DNA from: Bradyrhizobium nitroreducens
GTDB lineage: Bacteria; Pseudomonadota; Alphaproteobacteria; Rhizobiales; Xanthobacteraceae
Direction: 5' to 3'
Assembly (NCBI RefSeq): GCF_002776695.1
Contig: NZ_LFJC01000003.1
Location: 6,617,984-6,681,983 of the forward strand
Length of the DNA: 64,000 nucleotides
A program made the position numbers and the translations under genes. Of this stretch, positions 1 through 8,667 are shown in pieces. The notes below the pieces were generated by a model. That model ran no database searches, had not been told where the DNA came from, and saw only the letters and a list, made by a program, of their open reading frames with translations. How positions within the stretch are numbered: the first letter of the stretch is position 1; each line of letters starts with the position of its first letter.

Positions 1-198
1 CTGACGCGGCTGCGCCAGGGCAGTCCGGAATTCGTCAAATGGTGGGGCGCGCACGAGGTGCACGGCACATTGTCGGGCCGCAAGACCATGACCCATCCCA
101 CCAAGGGCGTCCTGCATTTCGAGCACACCAGCTTTCAGGCCAACGACGATCCCGCGCTGAAGCTGGTGATCTACACGCCGGTCGAAGGCGGAGGCTGA
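1..198 (+). CDS. C-terminal fragment of an XRE-family regulator with MmyB-like ligand-binding domain (5' truncated by window)
   Basis: The frame is open from the first base and ends at TGA 196-198, giving about 65 residues. The peptide has the closing pattern of the MmyB-like domain found after an HTH in many actinobacterial and alphaproteobacterial XRE regulators: F-x-x-W-W-x-x-H-x-V, then a K-x-x-x-H-P-x-x-G turn, a strand ending in LHFEHTSF, and a last strand with LKLVIYTP. The DNA-binding half lies outside the window, so its target cannot be inferred. The next gene runs convergently and starts its stop codon 30 bases away. Confidence 0.72.
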   Translation: MTRLRQGSPEFVKWWGAHEVHGTLSGRKTMTHPTKGVLHFEHTSFQANDDPALKLVIYTPVEGGG

Positions 199-228
199 CG
201 GACGGGGCAGGCTTCAGCTCGCCGCACG

Positions 229-1536
229 CTACGGCGCGGGCGTGGCCGCAGGCGTTGCCCTCACGTCCGGCAGGGCACCACTCGCTGTCCATGGACTATC
301 CGTCCAGGGCGTCGGCTGCAGGGAATTCGCCGGCCAGGATCTTGCCGGGCCTGCTGCGGCCGCCGTGCACGACGTCCCGAGCTGGGTCCACACCGACGTC
401 AGGCCGGTCGTGTCGATGTTGAAGCTCGTGGCGTCAGCCTTTCCCTCCGGCTCCGGCGTGGTCTCCCGGACCTGCAGGGAGTGCGAGGCCAGCACCGCCT
501 TGACCATGTCGGGATCGACGGCGCCGTTCCAGACCTCGTACTTTCCGAACCGCACCGGAGGCCCGCCGGCTTCCTTGCTCAGGTCGGCGCTGGCCGCCAT
601 CAGGATCGATTTCTTGCCGGTGGCGGCTGCATCGATCTCGCCCGCGAACACCAGCGGCACGCGCTTCTTGTTTTCGCAATAGAGGCGCCATTCCATGGTC
701 CGGAACGAAGCGTCGCTCTCCTTCCTCACCGCGGCGACCTTGCTAATGAACGGCCGTGATCCCTTCTCAAGCCGCCACATCGTCTCGGCCAGCGGCCGCG
801 TGTCGATGCCGAAGCGGTAGAGCTCGGGCCGCGTCAGCACGTGCAGGTTCTCGAATTTCACGGTGCGGATCAGCGCATCGAGCTCGCGGCTGATCCCCAT
901 TGCCGCGATGAACGCGGTCCGGTCGCGGTCGGCGCCGGCGATCCGGCGCCGCCGCGCTTCGGCGACCACCTCCGGAGGTGGATTGCCGCTAAATTTGAGG
1001 ATCAGCCTGGAGTTATGCACCGCCAGCGCGGCATCTGGGGCGACCTCGCGCGAGGTCGCGCCGAGAAACAGGTAGCCGCAGGCCGAGTTGCACATCGCAT
1101 GGTAGGTGGTGAGCTCGGCATCGACCTCTCCGGTCGTGTTCTTGATCTTCAGGCAAGCGTCATCCACTTGGGTGCCTGCCGCGCATGCCGTCGCGATCGT
1201 CCGCCCCACCCGGGCGATGGCCTTGCGGCTGCGGAGCAACCGCCCGATGTCGTAGGATTGCTCCACGTTCCCGCCGGGCGAATGAAGGTAAATCGGGCGC
1301 TGCAAATCCTTGACGCCGGCAAGGAAGCGGCGAATGCGCGGGGCGGCGCCCTGATCGATCTCGCCCTCGATCGCGATCCAGCGGTTGCAGCCCGGCCCGC
1401 ACGCATCGGGCGCGCCTTTGGCCAGATAGATCGTCAGGCGGGAAGCAAAGCCGGCTTTCGCGGCCGGAGCTTCTTTGGCCCGCAATGCGTCGGGAAGGAA
1501 TAGGAAGGCCAGGAGAAGCAATATTTGCAAGCGCAT
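229..1536 (-). CDS. secreted ClpP-fold (crotonase-like) protein of unknown role
   Basis: 435 residues. An N-terminal signal peptide (about residues 1-20, LLLLAFLFLPDALRA) predicts export. The central part looks like a ClpP-type serine protease fold: a YLHSPGGN segment at 83-90, a candidate nucleophile S151 in MCNSACGYLFLGA, and H174 in LAVHNS where ClpP carries its catalytic histidine. Conserved Cys pairs (46/50, 149/153) suggest periplasmic disulfides. The last 50 or so residues are Ala/Pro/Trp-rich and unlike the rest, so they may be a degenerate tail or a late frameshift past an older stop. Proteins of this kind are annotated as COG3904-like periplasmic proteins; the substrate is unknown. 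It is convergent with the upstream regulator fragment and divergent from the methionine aminopeptidase. Confidence 0.7.
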   Translation of the reverse strand: MRLQILLLLAFLFLPDALRAKEAPAAKAGFASRLTIYLAKGAPDACGPGCNRWIAIEGEIDQGAAPRIRRFLAGVKDLQRPIYLHSPGGNVEQSYDIGRLLRSRKAIARVGRTIATACAAGTQVDDACLKIKNTTGEVDAELTTYHAMCNSACGYLFLGATSREVAPDAALAVHNSRLILKFSGNPPPEVVAEARRRRIAGADRDRTAFIAAMGISRELDALIRTVKFENLHVLTRPELYRFGIDTRPLAETMWRLEKGSRPFISKVAAVRKESDASFRTMEWRLYCENKKRVPLVFAGEIDAAATGKKSILMAASADLSKEAGGPPVRFGKYEVWNGAVDPDMVKAVLASHSLQVRETTPEPEGKADATSFNIDTTGLTSVWTQLGTSCTAAAAGPARSWPANSLQPTPWTDSPWTASGALPDVRATPAATPAP

Positions 1537-1734
1537 GAAGCGATCGACTGGGTGAGGTGAGCAACCTGACCGACGTTATACGACGATCGCCGCCATCACA
1601 ACTTGGAGTGGCGTGACGGCCCACATATGTTTCGCCGGGACGGCCCTGCGATTGCGGCAGGATTCTCCGGCGCGTTCCGATTTGCAAGCCGTCCTCGCAG
1701 GCGCTATGCCCCGGCTTTCGTAGAGAGCCCCGAT

Positions 1735-2484
1735 ATGACGATTTCCGACGACAACGACCTGACGCGCCTGAAAGAGATCGGGCGCATCGTCGCCAATGCG
1801 CTGGAGGCGATGGGGAAAGCGCTCGAGCCGGGCATGACCACCTCCGAGCTCGACCAGATCGGGCGAAAGCTCCTGGAGGCCGCCGGGGCGCGGTCGGCCC
1901 CGGAGCTGGCCTACGATTTTCCCGGCGCGACCTGCATCAGCGTGAACGAGGAGATCGCTCACGGCATCCCCGGCGAGCGGCGGATCGCGCGCGGCGACCT
2001 CGTCAACATCGACGTGTCGGCCGAGAAGAACGGCTTCTTCGCGGATACCGGCGCCTCGTTTGCCGTTCCGCCCGCGACGCGCCGGATCGAGCGTCTGTGC
2101 CGGGACGGCCGGCGGGCGATGTGGACCGGCCTGCAGCAGGTCGGCGCCGGCAAGCCGATTGCCGGGATCGGCCAGGCCATCGGGACCTTTGCGCGGAAGA
2201 ACGGCTACAGCCTGGTGCGCAACCTCGCCAGTCACGGCGTCGGCCTGTCGCTCCATGAGGAGCCGACGGAGATCGCAACATGGCCCGATCGCTCCGAGCG
2301 CCGCATCATGACCGATGGCCTGGTCTTCACCGTCGAGCCGTTTCTCTCCATGGGCGCCGAGTGGGCGGAGAATGGCGACGATGCGTGGACGCTCTACAGC
2401 AGCCCCGAGGCGCCGACCGTCCAGTACGAACACACCGTGATCGCCACGCGCAACGGACCTTTGATCGTGACGTTGGCCGGCTGA
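1735..2484 (+). CDS. map: type I methionine aminopeptidase
   Basis: 249 residues from ATG 1735; the open frame extends further upstream, but the family alignment begins here (MTISDDNDLTRLKEIGRIV). All residues of the pita-bread fold active site are visible: metal ligands D93 (NIDVS), D104 (ADTG), H167 (SHGVG), E201 (VEPF) and E232 (YEHT), with substrate-binding H76 (EIAHGIPG) and H174 (LHEEP). It removes the initiator methionine from nascent proteins in the cytoplasm. Many alphaproteobacteria carry more than one map paralogue, so this may not be the essential copy. It stands alone, convergent with the MocR-type regulator. Confidence 0.9.
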   Translation: MTISDDNDLTRLKEIGRIVANALEAMGKALEPGMTTSELDQIGRKLLEAAGARSAPELAYDFPGATCISVNEEIAHGIPGERRIARGDLVNIDVSAEKNGFFADTGASFAVPPATRRIERLCRDGRRAMWTGLQQVGAGKPIAGIGQAIGTFARKNGYSLVRNLASHGVGLSLHEEPTEIATWPDRSERRIMTDGLVFTVEPFLSMGAEWAENGDDAWTLYSSPEAPTVQYEHTVIATRNGPLIVTLAG

Positions 2485-2506
2485 GGCGGCCGAGGCCGGG
2501 TACGGA

Positions 2507-3916
2507 TCACGTCAAGCGGTCGATGATCCCAAGGAGCCGCTCGCAGGACGCCTCGATCTTCTTGAGCGGAGACGTCGCGATGCCCAGCAACAGTCCTGAG
2601 CATGCCGAAGCGGTCGGAGCGTACCAAAGCGATAGCGGCGTCGGTGCCAGTCCGAACGACGCTGCGTCCCGGGCGATAGCGAGATCGGGTGCTCCGTCCG
2701 GCAATCGCAGCACCGCGGCCAGACCGGCAATCGCAACCTTCGCAGGGCGCGTGCGGAGCTGTTTCAGCAACGCATCGCCTTGCGCGGTGTAGGCACGTTT
2801 CGTGCGCCGCAGATGCCGAAGATAGTGGCCGTCGCGCATGAAGTCGGCCGTGGCTAGCTGCACCGCGGGCCCCGGTGCCGGCGCGAGGCAAGCCGCAGTC
2901 TCTGCAAATCGCGATGCAAGAGCCGCCGGTGCAACGACAAAGCCGAGCCGCAAGGCCGGGCTTATGGTCTTGCTGAAGGAGCCGATGTGGATGACGCGGC
3001 CGACGCGGTCGAGCGAGGCGAGCGCCGGCGTGGCGCGGCCCTTGAGCTGCAGTTCGCTGAGATAGTCATCCTCGATCACCCATGCCTTGTTCTGGGTCGC
3101 CCATTCGAGCAGTCGGGAGCGGCGTGCCAGTGACAGCGTGGATCCGAGCGGCGCCTGTTGCCCCGGCGTCACGACAACCAGCGCGGCGTCTGGCGCATGT
3201 TTCATGCCGAAATCGACGTCGATGCCGTCGGCATCGACCGCGATCGGTACGATGGATAATCCCGCGAGTTCGAGACCGTGCCGGGTGAAAGGAAAGCCGG
3301 GGTCCTCCATCCAGGCTTTCTTCTTTGGCCCGAGGCAGAGGACACGGAGCGCGAGGCCGAGGCCGCCGGTGAAACCGCTGGTGACGATGATTTGGGACGG
3401 CGCGCATTCTATTCCCCGGGCCAGCGCAAGGTAGGCCGCGATCTCACGTCGCAAGTCCAGCTCGCCGCGCGGATCCGGGTAGATCGCGGGTGCGCTCGTT
3501 TCGGCGCGAACCGCTCTTACCCGCATTCGCGCCAGCAACTTCGCAGGAAAAGTTTCCTGCGACGGCACGCCCATCTGGAAGATCGCCGGTCCAGCCGTGA
3601 GCTCCTGGTACATCTCCATGAACGAGCCGGGGTCGGGGGCCTTGTCAGGCCGCACTGGGGAGGACTGGCGGTCGGCGACATGCGTGCCGGTCGCACGGGC
3701 TGCCACGATCATTTGGTCGGATGAGAGCTTCTCATAGGCTGAGCGCACGGTGCCGCGCGCGACGCCGAGCTGAGCCGCGAGATCCTGCCACGAGGGCAGG
3801 CGTGCGCCCGGGGCGAGCACACCGCTCTCGATGGCGGCCCTGATCCCTCTATGGATCTGCTCCGCGAGGGGCATCTTCGCGGACCGATCGAGCTCCAGGC
3901 GCAGCGGTTTCGTCAT
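2507..3916 (-). CDS. MocR-type transcriptional regulator (GntR wHTH fused to fold-I aminotransferase domain)
   Basis: 469 residues. Residues 1-75 form a GntR-type winged helix (PLAEQIHRGIRAAIESG, then LGVARGTVRSAYEKL). The rest is a class I aminotransferase-like domain; the PLP lysine is in GSFSKTISPALRLGFV. MocR proteins such as PdxR, GabR and TauR sense PLP or an amine ligand and control adjacent genes. Here the neighbour is the divergent AhpD-like gene 116 bases away, with an inverted TGGTAC-containing repeat in between, so that gene and the HD-domain gene are its likely targets. The ligand cannot be read from sequence. The name pdxR is often applied to such genes but is not proven here. 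Confidence 0.88.
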   Translation of the reverse strand: MTKPLRLELDRSAKMPLAEQIHRGIRAAIESGVLAPGARLPSWQDLAAQLGVARGTVRSAYEKLSSDQMIVAARATGTHVADRQSSPVRPDKAPDPGSFMEMYQELTAGPAIFQMGVPSQETFPAKLLARMRVRAVRAETSAPAIYPDPRGELDLRREIAAYLALARGIECAPSQIIVTSGFTGGLGLALRVLCLGPKKKAWMEDPGFPFTRHGLELAGLSIVPIAVDADGIDVDFGMKHAPDAALVVVTPGQQAPLGSTLSLARRSRLLEWATQNKAWVIEDDYLSELQLKGRATPALASLDRVGRVIHIGSFSKTISPALRLGFVVAPAALASRFAETAACLAPAPGPAVQLATADFMRDGHYLRHLRRTKRAYTAQGDALLKQLRTRPAKVAIAGLAAVLRLPDGAPDLAIARDAASFGLAPTPLSLWYAPTASACSGLLLGIATSPLKKIEASCERLLGIIDRLT

Positions 3917-3920
3917 GCCT

Positions 3921-3968
3921 CATGGTACAGAATTTTTGTGCGTTCTTGGTGCTTTTTTGTGAACCATG
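3921..3968. promoter_or_regulatory. candidate MocR operator in the divergent intergenic region
   Basis: The half-site CATGGTACAGAA at 3921-3932 faces an inverted partner at 3957-3968 that reads CATGGTTCACAA on the minus strand: 9 of 12 positions agree, including all of CATGGT. MocR regulators commonly bind repeats with a TGGTAC / GTACCA core. The site lies just upstream of the regulator start and about 65 bases before the AhpD-like start, suited to control of both. It was identified by eye only. Confidence 0.45.
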
Positions 3969-4032
3969 CGAGGGGCATCTGAGGGAATGAGGAGGGAGCT
4001 TTGATCTCCTCCGATCATCAGGGAGTCATCAG

Positions 4033-4494
4033 ATGAGTGAACGTCTCAACTACAGCCACATCGCACCGGCCGGCGCGAAGGCGCTCGGCGGAGTCTACGG
4101 CTATGTCACGCAGAGTGGCTTGCCCGGAACGCTGGTCGCGCTCGTTTACCTGCGCATTTCGCAGATCAACAACTGTGCCTATTGCCTCGACATGCATACG
4201 CGCGATCTGTTGAAGAGCGGCGTGAAGGTCGAAAAGCTCGCGCTGCTGCAGGCATGGGCCGAGGCCGGCAATCTCTTCGACGAACGCGAGCGCGCAGCCC
4301 TTGCATGGGCCGAGACGGTCACCCGTGTTGCCGAGACCAACGTTCCGGATGAAGCCTATCAAGCCGCCCGCAAAGTCTTCAGCGAGCGCGAACTCGTCGA
4401 TCTCACGATCGCAATCAGTCTGATGAATGCGTACAATCGCATGTCGATCAGCTTCCGAAATACGCCTCACGCGGCGCTCGAGAAGGCCGCCTGA
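4033..4494 (+). CDS. carboxymuconolactone decarboxylase / AhpD-like family protein
   Basis: 153 residues. It carries the AhpD core motif C-x2-C-x3-H (C48, C51, H55 in NNCAYCLDMHTRDLL), in which the two cysteines act as a redox pair in alkylhydroperoxidase-D relatives. The length and the later pattern (ERERAALAWAETVTRV, then LVDLTIAISLMNAYNRMSI) fit the single-domain CMD family. It is probably a cytoplasmic peroxidase or thiol-disulfide protein; a true decarboxylase role is unlikely given the CxxC. It is divergent from the MocR regulator and is followed after 43 bases by the HD-domain gene, with which it may be co-transcribed. Confidence 0.85.
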   Translation: MSERLNYSHIAPAGAKALGGVYGYVTQSGLPGTLVALVYLRISQINNCAYCLDMHTRDLLKSGVKVEKLALLQAWAEAGNLFDERERAALAWAETVTRVAETNVPDEAYQAARKVFSERELVDLTIAISLMNAYNRMSISFRNTPHAALEKAA

Positions 4495-4537
4495 TGGCTC
4501 ACGCGGCATCAACCGAACGCAGACCAGGAGCTTGAAG

Positions 4538-5176
4538 ATGATGAGAGTGATTTCCGGCGTCCGGATCCCGGACAGTCAGTTGGCGCGCGAGGCCGCCGAG
4601 CTGGTGCGCAGCTACGAAGACGACATGCTGTTCAACCATTCGGTTCGCGTCTACGTGTTCGGCGCGATGAAGGGGCTGCGTCAGAAGCTGAAGTTCGATT
4701 CGGAATTGCTCTATGTCGCAGCGCTGTTTCACGATCTCGGCCTTGTCGATCACTACCACACGCAGACAAAGCGATTTGAGGTCGACGGAGCAGACGCTGC
4801 GCGTGAGTTTCTCCGGGCGCGCGGCATCGCCGAGCCGCAGGCCGATCTGGTCTGGGAAGCCATCGCGCTGCACACCACGCCGGGCATTCCGCAATATATG
4901 AGGCCGGAGATCGCTCTCACCAACGCAGGCGTTCTGGTGGACGTCGTCGGCATTGGATACGACGATTACACGCCGGAGCAGCGTGACCAGGTGATATCAG
5001 CGTTTCCGCGCGGAGACTTCAAGAACGACTTCCTCAAGGTTCAGACGTGTTCAGCCCTGAAGAAGCCGCAGACCACATTCGGGACGGTCAATTTCGACTA
5101 CATCGAGGATCACGATCCCAGCTTCCGCAAGCCGAACGCGTGCACGCGCATCCGCAACACGCCTTGGCAAAGCTGA
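4538..5176 (+). CDS. HD-domain hydrolase
   Basis: 212 residues from ATG 4538, with an AGGAG ribosome-binding site at 4524-4528. The HD metal ligands are present: H34 (FNHSVRVY), H65-D66 (LFHDLGLV), H112 (ALHTTPG) and D135 (LVDVVG). The arrangement is close to the cyanamide-hydratase-like and general phosphohydrolase branches of the HD superfamily. Substrate unknown. It follows the AhpD-like gene in the same direction and probably belongs to the same MocR-controlled unit. Confidence 0.82.
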   Translation: MMRVISGVRIPDSQLAREAAELVRSYEDDMLFNHSVRVYVFGAMKGLRQKLKFDSELLYVAALFHDLGLVDHYHTQTKRFEVDGADAAREFLRARGIAEPQADLVWEAIALHTTPGIPQYMRPEIALTNAGVLVDVVGIGYDDYTPEQRDQVISAFPRGDFKNDFLKVQTCSALKKPQTTFGTVNFDYIEDHDPSFRKPNACTRIRNTPWQS

Positions 5177-5198
5177 GCGGACGCGTCTGCTTCAGGCT

Positions 5199-6506
5199 CT
5201 AGCCCACCGGATTTCTGGCAGGATCTGAGCGGCTATTGTCCGGCGCCAGCGGCGGCGCGTTCGCCAGCGATGCGGTATCGCTGCGCCAAGCGGGCGCGAT
5301 CGAGGCGGACCGGCTGTCGCGCCAGGCGACGATCCAGATCAGGAATCCGAGAAGCGCCAGCGCGGCGCCGACGGGACCGGTGGAGGTCCAGCCCAGCCCC
5401 TCGCGGATCGCGAGGCCCCCGAGGAACGGGCCGAGCGCATTGGCGGTATTGAAGGCCGAATGATTCAGCGCGGCCGCGAGCGCCTGTGCCTCTCCCGCAA
5501 CGTCCATCAGCCGCGTCTGCAGGATGGCGCCGAGCGAGACGCTGGCGCCGATGGCGAAGATGTCGGCCGCAAGCAGCCAGGGATTGCCGGCGGCAACGGG
5601 GAATAGCAGCAGCGCGACCGCGGCAAACAGCAGGATGATGCCTGCCGTCGGCATCAAGGCGCGGTCGGCAAAGCGCGGAACCAACAGATTGCCAAGCGTC
5701 GCACCGATGCCGAACACGGCCAGGAAGAACGGGATGACCGCGGTGCTGACCTTGGTAACCTCGATCAAGGTCGTCGCAAGATAGGTGTAGACCGCGAACA
5801 TGCCGCCGAAGCCGATGGCGCCGATCGCCAGCGTGATCCAGACGCGGCCGCTCCTGAGGGCGCCGAGCTCGCGCAGCGGATCGGACCTGCCGGCCTGGTC
5901 ACGTGGCGCGAACAGCGCGCAGAGCACGATCGTGAGCAATGCCAGCATCGAGACGAGACCGAAGCTCGCGCGCCAGCCAACCGCCTGTCCGATCAGATTG
6001 GCGAGCGGCACGCCGATGATGGTGGCGGAGGTCAAGCCGAGCATCACCTGGCCGACCGCCTGCGAGCGACGATGCTGGGGAACCAGGGAGGCTGCAACCA
6101 GAGCAGCGATGCCGAAATAGGCGCCGTGCGGCAGTCCTGAGAGAAAGCGGGCCGCGATCATCGCGCCATAGCCGGGCGCGAGCGCGGTCAGCGCATTACC
6201 GAGCGCGAACACGGCCATCAATGCCAGGAGCTGCGTGCGCCGCGCGAACCGCGCGCCGAGCACGGCGATCAGCGGCGCGCCCAGCACGACGCCGAGCGCG
6301 TAGGCGCTGATCGCGTGGCCCGCGGTCGGCTCGTCGATGCCGAGATCGGCGGCGAAGAACGGCAACAGGCTCATCGATGCGAATTCGGTGGTTCCGATCG
6401 CAAAGCCGCCCATCGCGAGCGAGAACAGGACGATGGCGAGGTGAGGGGGCGCGGAGGCTGAAGTCGATCTTGCGCGGCGCGAGGTCGCTTGGGGCGAAGT
6501 CGTCAT
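5199..6506 (-). CDS. MFS transporter, DHA1-type drug/sugar efflux family
   Basis: 435 residues from ATG 6506; an in-frame ATG 51 bases further upstream is possible, but the chosen start gives the usual short cytoplasmic N-terminus (MTTSPQATSRRAR). About twelve hydrophobic helices are visible, with the loop-2 signature GARFARR between helices 2 and 3 and an early FAIGTTEFASM segment typical of the AraJ/Cmr branch. It probably exports small molecules by proton antiport across the inner membrane; the substrate is unknown. It is convergent with the HD-domain gene, with only 22 bases between the stops. Confidence 0.85.
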   Translation of the reverse strand: MTTSPQATSRRARSTSASAPPHLAIVLFSLAMGGFAIGTTEFASMSLLPFFAADLGIDEPTAGHAISAYALGVVLGAPLIAVLGARFARRTQLLALMAVFALGNALTALAPGYGAMIAARFLSGLPHGAYFGIAALVAASLVPQHRRSQAVGQVMLGLTSATIIGVPLANLIGQAVGWRASFGLVSMLALLTIVLCALFAPRDQAGRSDPLRELGALRSGRVWITLAIGAIGFGGMFAVYTYLATTLIEVTKVSTAVIPFFLAVFGIGATLGNLLVPRFADRALMPTAGIILLFAAVALLLFPVAAGNPWLLAADIFAIGASVSLGAILQTRLMDVAGEAQALAAALNHSAFNTANALGPFLGGLAIREGLGWTSTGPVGAALALLGFLIWIVAWRDSRSASIAPAWRSDTASLANAPPLAPDNSRSDPARNPVG

Positions 6507-6638
6507 GAGTCCTGCATTGGTGGCGTCAACGGGAACCAGCCCAGCGAACGTCGCCACCCCTGCAAGCTTTGTCCGTCGTACTTAAACCGGGATCAGTCCG
6601 CGTCAACACCCCGGCACCGGCGAAGAGCCGACTGCATA

Positions 6639-6911
6639 TCAGCGTCCCGCATGTACGAGCCCCCGGCCCGCCGGCCTCGAACGGCGAGCGGGTTTCTTCG
6701 GTGGAAAATACGGGTTCACCATGCAACTCGCCGAACGTCCGACGGCGAGATATCGGCACTGCTCGAGCGAGCCGTAACGGCAGTCGAAATAGCCGACGGG
6801 GCCGTAGATCTGCATGCACACGGGATAGCTCGGGTCATAGGTCTGCGCGCGTGCAGAGCCGCCCGCGAGGAGCAGGCCGGCCACGACGAGTGCGCGGCGG
6901 GCGCTGCGCAT
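6639..6911 (-). CDS. DUF3551 family secreted small protein (copy 2 of a tandem pair)
   Basis: 90 residues with a signal peptide (ALVVAGLLLAGGSARA). The mature part has the DUF3551 pattern: YPVCMQIYG, YFDCRYGSLEQCR and a final SCMVNPYFPPKKP, with four cysteines. DUF3551 proteins are abundant in Bradyrhizobium and lack a known function. It starts one base after the stop of the upstream copy, so the two are surely co-transcribed. The C-terminal tail after PKKPARR is basic and irregular. Confidence 0.75.
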   Translation of the reverse strand: MRSARRALVVAGLLLAGGSARAQTYDPSYPVCMQIYGPVGYFDCRYGSLEQCRYLAVGRSASCMVNPYFPPKKPARRSRPAGRGLVHAGR

Positions 6912-6912
6912 C

Positions 6913-7221
6913 TCAGCGCGGCAGGTAGTAGCCCGGCGCCAGTGTGCGCGGACGATTTTGATATGCGTAGGGATCGTCGCTCTGCCCGACGAAATAGGGA
7001 TTGGCGATGCAGGTGAGTGCGCGCCCCGACGCGCTCGCCTGGCACTGCGCGTAGGTGTCGAACCTGCAATTGCTCAGCCCCGGCCATTCATCGCCAGTGA
7101 GGCAGAAGGGATGATTCTTGCCGAATGCGCGCGCTGGCGTGCTTGCAATTGACGAGAGTGCAAATGTGATGAATGCGAGCGAAAGTGTGGCGACAATGGG
7201 GTGAGTGACGCGGCCGCGCAT
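6913..7221 (-). CDS. DUF3551 family secreted small protein (copy 1 of a tandem pair)
   Basis: 102 residues. The signal peptide spans about 1-32 (LSLAFITFALSSIASTPARA). The mature part matches its neighbour: HPFCLTGDEWPGLSNCRFDTYAQCQAS, then TCIANPYFVG, with four conserved cysteines that probably form two disulfides. It is first in the two-gene unit. The function of the family is unknown; the periplasm is the predicted site. Confidence 0.78.
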   Translation of the reverse strand: MRGRVTHPIVATLSLAFITFALSSIASTPARAFGKNHPFCLTGDEWPGLSNCRFDTYAQCQASASGRALTCIANPYFVGQSDDPYAYQNRPRTLAPGYYLPR

Positions 7222-7475
7222 TTTTCAATTCTCCATCACGCGAATGTGCGCGCGACGTTGTTACGCGCGCATGCAATTTATCTCGTGTCGCCGACATTGG
7301 AACTACAGAAAACACTTGTTTCAAAGGGCTTCTAGCACGCTCTGATAAATCTTCATTAATGAAGCGCGGGCCTTTCGAGCGAACTGTTGCGTCGTGGTTA
7401 CAGCAATTCCGTCGATCGCTGTTATGACCACTGCACGGCCAGGGGGCCTAACGACGAAACTGGAACGGGACTCAA

Positions 7476-8198
7476 ATGAAGAAGAATTTGTTGCTTGCTG
7501 CTGTGAGCCTCGTCGCGCTCAGCGCGACTGCGCCGGCGCTGGCTGCCGACCTCGCAGCACGGCCCTACACCAAGGCGCCCGCGATGGTTGCCGCGATCTA
7601 TGACTGGAGCGGCTTCTACATCGGTATCAACGGCGGCGGCGGTTCGTCGCACTCGACCTGGGATCTCGTCGGCGGCGGCCGCGAGGGTTCGCACGATGCG
7701 ACCGGCGGCACGGTCGGTGGCCAGATCGGCTATCGCTGGCAGTCCGGCCAGTGGGTGTTCGGCGTGGAAGGTCAGGGCAACTGGGCCGACTTCTCGGGCG
7801 ACAACGTCAGCGCACTGTTTGCCACCCGCAACCGTTCGAAGATCGACTCGTTCGGTCTGATCACCGGTCAGGTCGGCTACGCCTGGAACAACGTCCTGCT
7901 CTACGTCAAGGGCGGTGCGGCTGTGGTCGGCGTCAAGTACGACGTGTTCAGCACGGCCTCGGGCGCGCTGCTGTCCTCGAACGACCAGACCCGTTGGGGC
8001 GGCACGGTCGGTGCCGGCCTCGAATATGGCTTTGCGCCGAACTGGTCGGTTGGCGTCGAGTACAACCACATCTTCCTGTCGGACAAGGACGTCACCTTCG
8101 CGGGCCTCGCGGGTACGGACCGCATCAAGCAGGACGTCGACATGGGTCTCGTCCGCCTGAACTACAAGTTCGGCGGCCCGATCCTCGGCCGCTACTGA
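7476..8198 (+). CDS. outer-membrane beta-barrel protein, Omp31/porin-like family
   Basis: 240 residues. The signal peptide is residues 1-23 (MKKNLLLAAVSLVALSATAP...), followed by the YDWSGFYIGINGGGG opening that is typical of Omp31-type barrels in rhizobia. Alternating strands with glycine and aromatic residues follow (GGTVGGQIGYRWQSGQWVFGV, about residues 74-94), and the last strand is VRLNYKFGGP, ending near the C-terminus as needed for Bam recognition. It is likely an abundant eight-stranded surface protein; family members often number many per Bradyrhizobium genome. It is monocistronic, with 250 bases of leader and a strong terminator. Confidence 0.85.
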   Translation: MKKNLLLAAVSLVALSATAPALAADLAARPYTKAPAMVAAIYDWSGFYIGINGGGGSSHSTWDLVGGGREGSHDATGGTVGGQIGYRWQSGQWVFGVEGQGNWADFSGDNVSALFATRNRSKIDSFGLITGQVGYAWNNVLLYVKGGAAVVGVKYDVFSTASGALLSSNDQTRWGGTVGAGLEYGFAPNWSVGVEYNHIFLSDKDVTFAGLAGTDRIKQDVDMGLVRLNYKFGGPILGRY

Positions 8199-8230
8199 GA
8201 CGGATCGCTCGCCTTTCGAGCGTCCTGGAA

Positions 8231-8258
8231 AAGCCCCGGCCTTGGCCGGGGCTTTTTT
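8231..8258 (+). terminator. Rho-independent terminator of the porin gene
   Basis: Perfect 11-bp stem (AAGCCCCGGCC with GGCCGGGGCTT) around a TT loop, followed by a T-run, 32 bases after the porin stop codon. Confidence 0.9.
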
Positions 8259-8371
8259 ATTGGGTGATTTCAGCGAGTTAACCATTGTCCTTGGAGGCGC
8301 CAGGCTGCCCTTGACTCCTGAGAACGAAATGAGAACAATGTTCTTCATACGTTCCAACAAGGGAGCAAGCC

Positions 8372-8470
8372 ATGTTCAGGGTTTTCGTGGAAGAGGCCGC
8401 CGCGCTGGCGTCGATCACGCTGTTCGTCGGGATGATCGCGATCTGGGCTCAGGTCATACCGCAGCTCTGA
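8372..8470 (+). CDS. 32-residue single-helix membrane peptide
   Basis: ATG 8372 to TGA 8470 encodes 32 residues with a GGGAGC ribosome-binding site at 8361-8366, six bases before the start. The start MFRVFVEEAAALAS is amphipathic and leads into a hydrophobic helix (ITLFVGMIAIWAQVI), so an inner-membrane small protein is predicted. It falls between the porin terminator and dnaE and has its own upstream region. The size, the good start signal and the clean membrane segment argue for a real gene. The function is unknown. Confidence 0.6.
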   Translation: MFRVFVEEAAALASITLFVGMIAIWAQVIPQL

Positions 8471-8667
8471 TTCCTGCCAGCCGGTACAGGCCCGGCCTGG
8501 GGAAAAGCGGGACGACGCGGCGGATCGGCCGGTCTGGCGTGGACTCTCAGGCTGCGACACCCCACCATTGCGAGGCGAGTCGGCAAACGAGGGCAGATGG
8601 CGAGTGCATGATGCCTCGAGGAGCCGGCGACCGCTCCATCCCATCTGCAAGAGGCCGTCACGCGACC

